Assembly: GCA_039105265.1 (NCBI GenBank)
Contig: JAPFFF010000023.1
Location: forward strand, 434,001 to 498,000
Length of the DNA stretch: 64,000 nucleotides
Reading direction: 5' to 3'
Source: Tritrichomonas musculus
Lineage: Eukaryota; Parabasalia; Tritrichomonadida; Tritrichomonadidae
Shown here: one piece after another, positions 43,882 to 54,706 of the stretch
Position numbering within the stretch: position 1 is the first letter of the stretch
How the letters are laid out: each line of letters begins with the position of its first letter
Made by a program: the position numbers and the translations under genes
Notes under the pieces: model-generated
What the model was told of the DNA's origin: nothing
The model's database searches: none
The model's input: only the letters and a program-made list of their open reading frames with translations

Positions 43882-43934
43882 AAATAATTCAATACTTTTT
43901 TTTTTTTTAATTTTTCTTAATTTATTCACATATT

Positions 43935-44275
43935 TGTTTATTCGTTCGTTCATTCATTCATTCACTAAATGTATGAATAAGCGAATGAATAAAAGATTGA
44001 ATGAATGAATGTTTGAATAAATAAGAGAAAAATATTCTCTCATGAATAAGAGAATAAATAAAAGATTGAATGAAAGAATGAATACATGAACAAATGAATA
44101 AGTAAATAAATAAAAGATTGAAAGAATAAACAAATAAGTGAATGAATGAATAAAAGAATAAGCGAATGAATGAACAAACGAATAAGCGAATGAATGAACA
44201 AACGAATAAGCGAATGAATGAATAAATGAAACAATAGACAAGTGAATGAATAAATAATTAAACAAAGAAGTAAAT
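43935..44275 (+). repeat. Degenerate tandem repeats of GAATGAATAA type
   Basis: A stretch built from GAATGAATAA, GAACAAACGAATAAGC and similar units, with tandem 20-base copies near 44157-44215. It lies just downstream of the transposase inside the 5.3 kb element. Confidence 0.85.
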
Positions 44276-44619
44276 AAATTAAAGTAAAAATGAATAAAGA
44301 TATACGATAAATATGTTTAAGTAGATAAATAAAGCACTTTTTTAAATTTTAAATAAAAATGTATATCTATAAAATCATATAATGGAAGACGATTACAATT
44401 ATTTTAAAAAAATAATGATAATAAAATCCCAATTGATTAACATTTTGTATGACATGTGATATGAAATCATAAATATTAATTTATTCATATTACATCGTCT
44501 AAAAAAAATTAACATTTTAATCAGATATGCAAATAATGCTTTGACTTATGCAAAATAAAAATAACATTTTTAATCTGCCTTTTACATATTAGACAGATTT
44601 ATCGTCTAACTTTAATTGA

Positions 44620-45150
44620 ATTATTGAATGATTGATTGAAAGATTGAATAAACGAATAAGTGGATGAATGAATGAAAAAATTGATAAGAAATTGAATGAA
44701 TAATTAAACAAATAAGTGAATAAATAAAAGTAAAAATGAATAATTGAATGATTGATTGAAAGATTGAATGAATAAAAGAATAAGTGAATGAATAAATAGA
44801 TGAAAAAAATGATAAGTGAATAATTGAAAGAATGAATAGATGAAAAAAGGATAAGTGATTAATTGAAAGAATGAATAAACGAATAAGTGAATGAATAAAT
44901 ATAAAAATGGATAAGTGAATAATTGAATGATTGAATGGAAGATTGAAAGAAAGAATTAATGAACCAATAAAAAAGTGAATGAATAAACGAATGATGGAAT
45001 AACTGAATGAATAAATGAATAAATGGAAAAATGGATAAGAGAATGAATAAGCAAATGAATAATTGAATGATTGAATAAATAAATGGATGAATAAATGATT
45101 GATTGAATAAATAAATGATTAAATTAATAAGTGTATAATTGAATAAAGGA
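44620..45150 (+). repeat. Second block of GAATGAATAA-type repeats
   Basis: Same kind of 4-base-periodic repeat (GAAT/GAAA/TAAA words) as 43935-44275, separated from it by about 340 bases of unrelated sequence. Confidence 0.8.
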
Positions 45151-45888
45151 TATGATAATAATATTTTTTATTTCTTCTTCAGTCCCTTTTTATTCGCCGT
45201 CTGGTATATCTTTATCAACATAAAACTCTGTTTTAAACATTCTTATAAATTCTGAAATATATGATGGCAAATGATCGTTTTCTTTTTCTTTTTTTTTTTT
45301 GGAAATATAGCTTACAGGATTATAAGATTGTTTATTAGATTTTGAGATATCCTTGATTTTTCCTCATTTGATAAATATTAGGTACTGATTTAAAAATATT
45401 ATTTCTTTATTTATTTATAAATAAGAAATAATGCATTTTCTGATCATAGACTTATCATTAATATGATTAACTTCTTTAAAAAAGAGAAATATAGCAGTTA
45501 AATTTAATGGAATTAATTTAACCTACAACATCTTGAAATGAATCATAATCATTAAAAAAAATTCAATAAATTTATCAAAAAAAAGAATAAAAACATTTTT
45601 AAAAGTGTATTTTTATAGGATAGCAAGATATTTTTGTATTTATAAATTACATAAATTATTTGAATTAATGATTGAATAAATATTTATCGAAATATTTGAT
45701 ATTTAGATAATTTTTTTAGAAATTTAAATAGAATATTTAAATTATACAATAAAAATTCAAAATAACAGAAATATATATATTTTTTTTATGAAGTTATAAA
45801 TAAAGGCATTAAAAAAAAAATTCAATGACAATTCTTTTTTGAATGTATTTATCACAAAAAATAATTATGTTTCTGAAAATTGAATAGT

Positions 45889-45931
45889 ATTGAATACGCA
45901 AACTCACTAAATTCGTGGGAGTAATGGGTAA
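45889..45931 (-). repeat. Right 43-bp terminal inverted repeat
   Basis: Reverse complement is identical to 40599-40641. It is followed by the TA target duplicate at 45932-45933. Confidence 0.95.
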
Positions 45932-45933
45932 TA

Positions 45934-48900
45934 ATCTTGTAATCCAAAAAAGTATTTTGCTTTGTTGATGAAATAATTTGGTCAGAAATTTGATTTTTTG
46001 GATGAGGTTGTAGTTTAGAATTAATAGTGATCAAATAAGACGGTATTTGTTCTTCTTCTGGTGGTTGTTGGTTACTTTCTTGAGATCCCAAAGGAGCGAT
46101 CATTGAATCAATTTCAACTTCGAAATCGAGGTCTTCAGAAAATCTTATTTTTAATTTACAATGCAATCTGGTTGCATTAATAACATCTTTAATCATCAAA
46201 GATAATTCATTTTTCATTTGAGTTGTAAACGACTTCTGGTTTCTCGGCATTATTATCATCAAAATCACTAAGTTGAAAAGCTATTTGGCATAAATTTTTG
46301 ACAAATATGTTTTCAAATTGAAATGTCAATTTAGAATTCGAATGAATATTTGGAGCAGATAAATAAAATGTATTATTGGAAAATGATAAAGGATATTCCT
46401 TGCATGAAATTAATATGGATAATGGAGCAATTATAAAATTAAATTTACATGGAAGCTCAAGAGAATTCAAATCAGAATTTATTGATTTTATAGTTAAAAG
46501 CGTTTCAATTGAAATATTTTCGATCATATTTGATGTATCAGACGGTGGAAGTTTTATAAAAATTTGGCAAGGATCATCTGGATTAATGACAGATTTTGTT
46601 TGGAACCAATCTTTATGTTCATCATCAGTTTTGACTTCAATTAAAAATGGTGAATTTATAAATGATAAAAAATTTATTATGCATAATAAATGATGGAACA
46701 ATTGGGCCAATAGAACATTCTACTGAATCAAAACAACAGGAAATGGCATCTTTATTTTCTTTATTCTTTTCAATAAATAATATCGGTAATGATGGAAATT
46801 CAGCACCTGCGAACGAGTCGAAAGATATTTCATTTTCAAGAGTCATAACTTTTTCTTGTGATGGAAATGGTAATTGATATTGATGTGTAAATAATTCGCA
46901 TTTATTATTAGGGAATGATAAATAATAAATACGAATTGTATCACTCAACTCATGCTCAAAGTCGTCTGCATAAAGTATTAATAATGAATAAGTTTCTTTA
47001 AGTTCATTCAGTTGATATGTAATAGATTGACTTTTTGTGTTATCTGTGAAACGAGCAGTTAATAATAAAGATATTTTCTCAAATGCGTTTCTAATTTCTT
47101 TGGGTTTTAAGAATATCTCTTCTTTGATTACTTCATTTTGAATATTTTGTTCAACATCTTTCAAAAATGATGACAAAATATTTATTGTTGATTTTAATTC
47201 ATTAATAAAATCATCAGATGTTTTTGTCTTACCAAAAATTAAGATTGGAATACTATCATCATTAGCTGAAGAATCAATGTTTAATTCGGATTCTCTCTTT
47301 TTTTCTTGTTCTAGAATAAAACTTTCTTTCTTTTTATTAATTTCTGCTTTGACTAATTCTTCAAATTTAGATATTTCAGAATTCAATCTGTCTTCTACTC
47401 TAATAAAATCGTATTTAGCCTTTCTACATAATACATTAATATACACTTTTATTTGTTGATTGATGAATTTATTTGGATCATATATAAATGCCAAATCTAG
47501 ATCAGTCACGTTTTCAGATGTCCAATCATTTTCAGACTATCTTTCAAAAGGTTTTTCCAAGAATTCATCTGTTTTCTTATCAAAAACCATTTCACAGATA
47601 TTTTTTGTGAAATTGTTAATACATGTTTTTTTATAGTCATATAACATATGTGAATTAGTTTCATCTTCACAAAGACGACAAAAGAATTCATAAAAAATAT
47701 GATAATTATGAACTATAAATTCTGATGGAACATTTGAAAGAACTAAACTAAGCCAATCGGTTCCAAGTTTAGATAAATTATTGCTGTCTATTTGTTTTTT
47801 AATACATTCGATTATTGCTTTATTAATAATTTTACTAATAGTCGTAGATGAATCAATATCAATCATAATACAATTTAGAGATAACATCAATCGTAAAGAA
47901 AATAGCCAAAATGGAAGACAATTTTCGTTAAACGATGCGCTTGAATAAATATTTTGAAGTTTATCTGCATATTCGTGATGCTTAATGAGCCAATAAACAA
48001 AAGATGGATATTGTTGAATAAAATCAAAATCTTTTTTCCAATTTGTTTTTAAAAATGTTATATCGTTATAATAAAACTTGTATGCTGTTGAACTTAAATG
48101 GGGAGAAATATTTAAAACAAAAATTGCACTTTTCATTAAATCTAAATTTTTCAGATCGTTTTTATTAGAAATTCTGGAAGTTTGTCTGTTAAGTTCTTGT
48201 TTAAAATGTGATTTTAATTCATTATGATTGAACTGACAATTGTCCGTATTGAAAACACTGCACCAAATAAATCTTGCAATCTTTTCAGCACATTCATCAA
48301 ATGTGTTTGGGTTTGAAAAAAGTTCATTTCCAATAAAACTTTTAATCATTTTACCACATTTATCAAATACGTTTGGTATTTGAAAATATTTGCGATAAAT
48401 ATATGAAATTAAAGGACCTTCCTCATTTTCAACGTCACCTGAATAGTTTACAAAAAGATAAAATAAATCTTGTGGTTTTAATCGAGGAAGTATAATATTT
48501 AGATTAGGATTATACTTATTAACTATTTGATGAATTTCATCTTGGTCTTTTATTTCATTTCTCAAAGATAAATCATTGAAAATTTTATCAAGATATTGAA
48601 TTTTATCAAGTAAATTATCCTTTTTCATCTTCAGTTAAAAATGTGCATTTAGTGTTGAATAAATAGAGTCCTTAATTTGAGGACTGAATTCATAGTTATC
48701 ATTAAAATTCGTTTTTAATAATTCCTTAGTTAATAAATGAGCTGAACTTTGCATTTCTGGGATTTTATTGAGTTCGAAAATATCTTCATATATTTTTTTA
48801 TTATGAGGATCAATAATTCTATCAACAATAGCTTTCGTTTGTGAAAACCAAATTACATGCTTATATAATTCGATATTATCATCTTCCGTATAGAGGTATA

Positions 48901-49432
48901 TTTTTGGAGTATAACCTGGCTGCAAAATAAGGCTATTTGGAATTTGATTATCATTATTTTCCAAAAAATCAAGGAAATGATGAACACATTTTTCACATTG
49001 TATATAATTTTCTTGGTTTGGTGATTGCTCAATAATTTGAAAAATATGTTGAACAATTTGATTTTTGAGAATATATGACTCCCTATTTTTAATGATGGAT
49101 TTTTCTAGTTTTTTGCTCAGTTTTGTCAGTTGTAATATAACACGCGTTTCAATTTCAGGTTTAAATGCTGTATTTAATTGAATTTTTCCGATTTGAAGTT
49201 GATTGATACATTTAGATTGAAACCATATATTTAGATTAAGAGCTGGTAAAACCTTAAAGTAATTGATCTCTCTTTGAATTATATCTATTTCGGCTTTAAT
49301 TTCTTTAATGTTTTTTAACGAATGATGTTCATATTGATAATCATATATTCGCATTAGCATAGAACCATGACCAATTTTTAATATACATCGAGTAAATTCA
49401 AGTATATCATCATAAAATGTGCATTTAGTATT
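45934..49432 (-). pseudogene. Large host gene, frameshifted and split by the transposon (upstream piece)
   Basis: Five long minus-strand frames follow each other in order and together look like one protein of over 1100 residues. They run from about 49432 to 48635, 48628 to 47537, about 47520 to 46680, 46690 to 46207, and 46240 to 45934. The breaks near 48632, 47530, 46690 and 46230 are frame changes, with coding character continuing across each. The first conserved ATG is at 49358-49360, but open coding-like sequence extends about 70 bases further upstream without an ATG. Content is mostly helical, then a beta-rich C-terminal part. The family is not recognised. The gene was dying before or after the 5.3 kb transposon entered at 45932; the rest lies at 40171-40596. 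Confidence 0.7.
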
Positions 49433-50170
49433 GAAAGATATGATTTTGAATTCTATTGAAGGATATGATTATGAATTTCATTGAAAGATATGATTTCGAG
49501 TTTTATAAAAAAATATTGAAAACATTTAGAAAACTGACATCAAGTTTCTCATTCATTAACAAAAGTTTCAATATTTCAATGTTTTCTTTTTCAACTGACA
49601 AATATAATGATGTCTTATAAAATATTATTATATCAAAATTTCTTTGAAATATATGCTTTTGAATTCTACTGAAAGATATGTTTTTAACATAATTAAATGA
49701 ATATCAATTGAAATTGCATTAATAAAATATTGAAAATATCTTCTTTGTTTATAACTTAATGATTAGAAAATTGAAATGTATATGAATATAAAATAATGCA
49801 TTATTTTACTTAAAATCAATAGCATTTCATGATATTTCACATTATATGTTTTCCAAAAAAATGCGAAAATCTCAATGAATTATCATTTAAAATTATTTAA
49901 TTAAAAATAAAAAAGTTTTATATGTAATTTATTAAATTATATTAAATAAAAAAAGAGATATTCATAAATTTTTAAAAAACAATTAACGTATTTTTATCGT
50001 TTCATCACCCTTTGATTTTACACAAAATAAATATCTCAATTTTTCTAATAAATAAATCATAATTATCTTAAAAAATATTAATAATTTTAAAAAATAATTA
50101 AATATTGAATTTAATAAACAAATTATTATACGATATATATTTGTATTAAAATATTATATTAATTGAACTC
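49433..50170. other. Intergenic with short repeats
   Basis: AT-rich. Near 49435-49505 three imperfect copies of a roughly 25-base unit around GAAAGATATGATTTTGAATT lie in tandem, with another copy near 49655. No gene is seen. Confidence 0.55.
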
Positions 50171-50254
50171 TTGAGAAATTCTAATTTTCATTTTCATTTT
50201 AAAATTGAAATTTTGAAAGCAAATTTGGATTCATACGTTAAATTCATAAAATCA

Positions 50255-50260
50255 TCATTA
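50255..50260 (+). promoter_or_regulatory. Candidate initiator (TCATTA) of the BspA-like gene
   Basis: TCATTA lies 13 bases before the ATG at 50273 and fits the parabasalid initiator TCA-Y-T-W. If used, transcripts would start downstream of the earlier in-frame ATG at 50171, favouring the start at 50273. Confidence 0.4.
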
Positions 50261-50272
50261 AACTATTGTGTA

Positions 50273-53200
50273 ATGGCAACTATTAATGGAAATATTAGTT
50301 TCTTTTTCTTTTTGATTTCTTTTATTTTATGCAACGATTTACCTGCCTGCGATGCAACAATTATTATTCCCGATAATATTACTACTATTCTACCTTCTCA
50401 ATACGCAAATTGTCATGTCCAAACATTAACTCTTCCAGAAGGGTTAACAGAAATTCAGAATTCTTCTTTTCGAAATTGTACTCAATTGACCGAATTGAAT
50501 ATTCCCAGTTCTGTTAAAAATATTGGTGATTTCGCTTTTGAAAAATGCACCAGCTTATCATCCTTGACTTTTGGAGGGAGCGTTCAATCAATCGGAAATT
50601 ATGCCTTTTCTTATTGCTCCTCAATTACCTCAATATCTTTTGGCAATCAGCCACTCAACATAAGTGATTACGCATTTTACGGATGTACCGGCATTACAAA
50701 CGAACTAGTAATTCCGACAAATGTCAATTTTGTTGGCAAATACGCATTTTCAGAAACATCAATACCATCATTTCAATATGATAACTTAGTTACTGTACCA
50801 GAAGGACTTTTTTGCAACTGCAGCCATCTTACAGGAACATTAGATCTTTCCAAAGCTGTTGAAATTGGCCAATTTGCCTTCGAAAACTGCGGATTTCAAG
50901 AAATTGTCTTTGGCAGCACCTTAGAAACCATTGGCGCGCATGCGTTTTACCATTCCAGCATCGAGAACCTTTCATTACCATCAAATCTACAAACAATTGG
51001 CGATTATGCCTTTGCATATTCCTCAAAACTTGTAAATATCACCACTTTTCCAAATTCAATGACAGAATTAGGCAAATTTGCCTTTTCAGGTTGTTCTATT
51101 CTAGAGTCGCTTTCTAGTTTTCCAACGAACTTGATAACGATCAGTGAAGGAACGTTCAAAGACTGTGAAAAATTGACCTCTGAATTCACCTTTCCTTCTG
51201 ATTTGACTGAAATTGGACCAGAAGCTTTTTATGGATGCCGAATGATCAATATCAAAGAGCTTGTCATTCCAGAGACAGTCACAAACATTGGAGCGTTTGC
51301 ATTTTACGGCTGCAGCAAGATTGAGCGCATTCAATTCAACAGCAAACTTGATACAATTAGTGACTCTTGCTTCCGTGACTGTGAAAACTTGGAAAGCGTT
51401 GATATTCCTTATAATATTCAAGTTGTCGGCAGTTCTGCGTTTTACAATTCAGGTTTAACGACGGTTACCTTTAACGAAGGCCTCCGAAAAATTGGTGAAA
51501 ATAGCTTCCGGTTGTGCCACTTAAACGGAACAATCTCTTTCCCAGACAGTCTTACCGAAATCTCATCCTCTGCATTTAAGGATCAAGAAATGGAAGGCAT
51601 CACGTTTGGCAGCAATTTAGAAACACTCGGCGATTCTGTATTTGAAGGCTGCACAAAAATAACTTCAGTAGTATTACCTAATGCTCTTATTAGTATTGGC
51701 ACCGGCGCTTTCTGCAAGTGCACATCTTTGAAGTCAGTGATTCTTGGTGATGGCATAAAAACCGTTCCAACAAACTGCTTCTGCAATTGCACAAGCTTGA
51801 CAGAAACGGTTGACTTATCTAAAGGTGTCAGTATGATTTCAAGCGGAGCATTTCAAAATTGTCCTTTCAATTATGTAAACCTTGGAAATCAAATTACAAC
51901 AATTGGCGAGTTTGCATTCAACAACTGCAGCAACCTGTGCGAAGTTAGAATCCCTGATTCAGTTGAAGTAATCCAACAGTACGCTTTTTGCTCGTGTGAA
52001 AACTTGTCTTTGCTGACATTAGGCGAAAAAGTTGTCGAAATTGGAGACTATGCTTTCCAGCACTGTCCTAAGTTATCGGGTCAACTTGTTATTCCAGCAT
52101 CAGTGATTTACATTGGAAAGGAAGCGTTTATTCACTCTAATTACACAGAGTTTAATTTCTCAGGCATTATAGAGCCAGTGTGCTTTGATAATTCAATCAG
52201 TGATAAAAATGACGCAATTGTTTACGTAACTGCTGATTACATGAATACTTCATTTTGCTCTGTTTCTGTCAAGGCTCCCGATGAGCCAATTTCATCAAGT
52301 CTTGAAGAAGAATCATCTTCAGTTATTGATGAACAAATAAGCTCTGATATTGTTGAACCAACACCAACCTCAACTTCTACTCCAACTTCAATTATAACTC
52401 CACCTTCAACTTTTACTCCAACTTCAATTATAACTCAACCTTCAACTTTTACTCCAACTTCAATTGTAACTCAACCTTCAACTTTTACTCCAACTTCAAT
52501 TGTAACTCCAGCTTCGACTGCTACTCCTACTTCAATTGTAACTCCACCTTCAACTTTTACTCCAACTTCTATTATAACTCCGACTATGGCTCCACAACTT
52601 ACATGCATTGACATTGTTCCAAACTGCACCCAATGCAATGATACAAATCCAACAGTGTGCATTGGATGCAAATTAGGCTATACTCTTGTAAACGGGTACT
52701 GCTATAAAGATAGCTGTTCTCCTTATGTTCTCCACTGCAAGAGGTGCAGCGAATCAGACTCAGAATGCACCGAGTGTGAAGAAGGATACGGACTCAGAGC
52801 AGGCTCATGTACCAAATGCGGAACTGATCTTTTTGAGGACGGATTTAGTCCCTGCAAGCTAGATTGCTCATTCATTCCGCACTGTACAGATTGTGCACAA
52901 GAGAACAACCAGTTTTATTGCTATTCATGCGAAGACAAGTACCAATTGAGTGATGACTTCACAATGTGCGTTGAGATGCCAATTGACTCAAACGGATGCA
53001 TTAAAATTCCAGGGTGCTTGAAATGCGACCCAGATGATCCCTTCACCTGCAAGGAATGCAGCACGGAGCAGCACTTCGTGCTAAATGACGACGGCGAGTG
53101 TGATTGCAGCGACGGATACAACTTATACGAAGACCAGTGCTATGCGAACACTTCTTTCATATGCAACTCTGATGTGCTGAATTGCACAACTTGCATCGAA

Positions 53201-54706
53201 AACAGCATCTGCATCTACTGCGACTACGGATTTGGCCTTGTTGACGGTTCTTGCGTCAAATGTGAGGAAGGAAAGTACGTCTCAAGTGATGAGCCTTGTC
53301 TGCCAAATTGCGATTCAATCTTAAATTGCACAGAATGCGAATTAGGTGAAGATCAACAACTCATTTGCAGAGAGTGCGACGATGGATACATTGTCAGCAC
53401 TGACGGGAAGACTTGCTATGAAATAGAAGGCGTTAATTGCACAAACGTTGAAGGCTGCTCACTCTGCTTGAAAGCCGATCCTTCGATCTGTATCGAGTGT
53501 GATGAAGAGAATCACTTTGTCTTTTCATCATTCATTCCAGGACGATGTGTTTGTGAAGAAGAATATGACTTTTTCAATGGTCAATGTCTTCCGCCAATTT
53601 CGCCTGTAACGCCTGCCCCAACACCAGAAGCGGAAGAAATTTCAGACAGCCAAATATCTGAGACAATTGCCAATGGAAAGAACACAACGACTATCAAAGA
53701 AGATGCCGTCAATCCTGACACGATATACAAATATCAAATAAAAGAATCTGTCGATGTGTTTGAAATCCCAGAAAAAGTCAAGCAGATCCAGCTCTCATTC
53801 CCTTTAAGAGGCGACAAAGAACTCACAATCAACTGCAGCTCAGAAACCGAAGTTTTCATCGACATCATCAATAAAGCAAACCTCGTTATTCCACCAAACA
53901 ACGACAACATAAGCATCACTGGCGACGGAAACTTGAGTCTGAAGGCTTCCGAAGCCTCCGATGAAATCCGTATCAAAAAGTTGATTCCTCAAGGCGACGA
54001 TGGAATTTTCCTCAATTCTCAAGAAAGCGACATCGTCATCGACCAAGTGCAGGTCTTCGGCAGCACGAAAATCAACGGGCAAGAAGGTGGCAAGACGACT
54101 CGCATTGAAAACTTGTTTGTTGAAAGTGGCTCAGAATTCACTCCGACAAATTTGATCGTTTCGGCGGTGAAAATTGGCCTCAATTCTGTCCTGAGATTGA
54201 ATTCACAGACGGTTGGAACAAACAGAACACAAATAACCGTCTTTTACAATAGAACACAGTACACAAACCGCCACTTTCCAATTGAAATTTCAGAGGTCCT
54301 GCCAGACTTTAGCAACGCAAGAATCATCGTCGACCAGATGAACGACGGTGCTTTCATTCAGGAAGTGGAAGAGAGAATACCAATCGCTTCCTTCGACCAA
54401 ATAGACTCTGAAAACGCAGAGAAGGCTTGCAACGATCTTCGTGGAAAATACGAGTCCAGGACGGGATTCAACAAGGCAGTCTGCGAAGAGAACGGCAACA
54501 CAACAGTCAACATGTTCGCTGTCAAGGACACTTCGAAGCCAAAGTCAAAGAAATTATCAACCGGCGCAATTGTTGGCATCGCTGTTGCTTGCGTCGTTGT
54601 CGTGATTTTGATGGTGCTGCTTATCGTCTTCTTGGCAAGAAAGAAAAATGACGAGAGCTTGTCAGATTATGAAGGTCCTATCTCTGAAGATTCCGTTGGT
54701 CTCTAA
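50273..54706 (+). CDS. BspA-like LRR surface protein with Cys-rich region and transmembrane anchor
   Basis: A 1477-residue type I membrane protein. The start at 50273 is preferred over the in-frame ATG at 50171 because it puts a signal peptide (FFFFLISFILCNDLPACDA) at the N-terminus. Order of parts: about 25 BspA/LRR_5 repeats of roughly 23 residues ('I..YAF.NC..L..I.IP.SV..IG', to about residue 665), a Thr/Pro/Ser-rich stalk of 12-residue repeats (about 700-770), and a Cys-rich region with many CxxC pairs (about 780-1110), like growth-factor-receptor/variant-surface-protein modules. A Ser/Thr-Pro linker, a beta-rich domain, one membrane helix ('AIVGIAVACVVVVILMVLLIVFLA', near the end) and a 22-residue cytoplasmic tail follow. 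BspA proteins of trichomonads are surface-exposed and linked to adhesion; the role here is inferred from that. Confidence 0.9.
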   Translation: MATINGNISFFFFLISFILCNDLPACDATIIIPDNITTILPSQYANCHVQTLTLPEGLTEIQNSSFRNCTQLTELNIPSSVKNIGDFAFEKCTSLSSLTFGGSVQSIGNYAFSYCSSITSISFGNQPLNISDYAFYGCTGITNELVIPTNVNFVGKYAFSETSIPSFQYDNLVTVPEGLFCNCSHLTGTLDLSKAVEIGQFAFENCGFQEIVFGSTLETIGAHAFYHSSIENLSLPSNLQTIGDYAFAYSSKLVNITTFPNSMTELGKFAFSGCSILESLSSFPTNLITISEGTFKDCEKLTSEFTFPSDLTEIGPEAFYGCRMINIKELVIPETVTNIGAFAFYGCSKIERIQFNSKLDTISDSCFRDCENLESVDIPYNIQVVGSSAFYNSGLTTVTFNEGLRKIGENSFRLCHLNGTISFPDSLTEISSSAFKDQEMEGITFGSNLETLGDSVFEGCTKITSVVLPNALISIGTGAFCKCTSLKSVILGDGIKTVPTNCFCNCTSLTETVDLSKGVSMISSGAFQNCPFNYVNLGNQITTIGEFAFNNCSNLCEVRIPDSVEVIQQYAFCSCENLSLLTLGEKVVEIGDYAFQHCPKLSGQLVIPASVIYIGKEAFIHSNYTEFNFSGIIEPVCFDNSISDKNDAIVYVTADYMNTSFCSVSVKAPDEPISSSLEEESSSVIDEQISSDIVEPTPTSTSTPTSIITPPSTFTPTSIITQPSTFTPTSIVTQPSTFTPTSIVTPASTATPTSIVTPPSTFTPTSIITPTMAPQLTCIDIVPNCTQCNDTNPTVCIGCKLGYTLVNGYCYKDSCSPYVLHCKRCSESDSECTECEEGYGLRAGSCTKCGTDLFEDGFSPCKLDCSFIPHCTDCAQENNQFYCYSCEDKYQLSDDFTMCVEMPIDSNGCIKIPGCLKCDPDDPFTCKECSTEQHFVLNDDGECDCSDGYNLYEDQCYANTSFICNSDVLNCTTCIENSICIYCDYGFGLVDGSCVKCEEGKYVSSDEPCLPNCDSILNCTECELGEDQQLICRECDDGYIVSTDGKTCYEIEGVNCTNVEGCSLCLKADPSICIECDEENHFVFSSFIPGRCVCEEEYDFFNGQCLPPISPVTPAPTPEAEEISDSQISETIANGKNTTTIKEDAVNPDTIYKYQIKESVDVFEIPEKVKQIQLSFPLRGDKELTINCSSETEVFIDIINKANLVIPPNNDNISITGDGNLSLKASEASDEIRIKKLIPQGDDGIFLNSQESDIVIDQVQVFGSTKINGQEGGKTTRIENLFVESGSEFTPTNLIVSAVKIGLNSVLRLNSQTVGTNRTQITVFYNRTQYTNRHFPIEISEVLPDFSNARIIVDQMNDGAFIQEVEERIPIASFDQIDSENAEKACNDLRGKYESRTGFNKAVCEENGNTTVNMFAVKDTSKPKSKKLSTGAIVGIAVACVVVVILMVLLIVFLARKKNDESLSDYEGPISEDSVGL
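52363..52590 (+). repeat. Thr/Pro-rich 36-bp coding repeats (stalk)
   Basis: Tandem 12-codon units such as 'STFTPTSIITP' within the BspA-like gene, about six copies differing by a few bases. A typical extended, potentially glycosylated stalk. Confidence 0.8.

Larger units (their letters stand above)
40599..45931 (+). mobile_element. 5.3 kb DNA transposon (pogo/Tigger-like) inserted in a host gene
   Basis: The ends are perfect 43-bp inverted repeats (40599-40641 and 45889-45931) beginning TTACCCATTACTCCC, flanked on both sides by TA (40597-40598, 45932-45933), the target duplication of Tc1/mariner/pogo elements. The interior carries a DDE_1 transposase with a SANT/Myb-like domain, about 1.35 kb of AT-rich leader, and long GAATGAATAA-type repeats. 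The repeats' perfect identity implies a recent insertion. The transposase itself looks damaged, so the copy may have been moved by an enzyme encoded elsewhere. Confidence 0.9.

Noticed and set aside
43954-44265. A 103-codon minus-strand frame of Phe/Ser/His repeats
   Set aside because: Translation of the GAATGAATAA tandem repeat inside the transposon; no sign of a gene.
40597-45933. A simple 5.3 kb genomic inversion as the cause of the 45-bp inverted match
   Set aside because: TA at both edges, an internal DDE transposase and in-frame continuity of the flanks after removal all point to transposon insertion.
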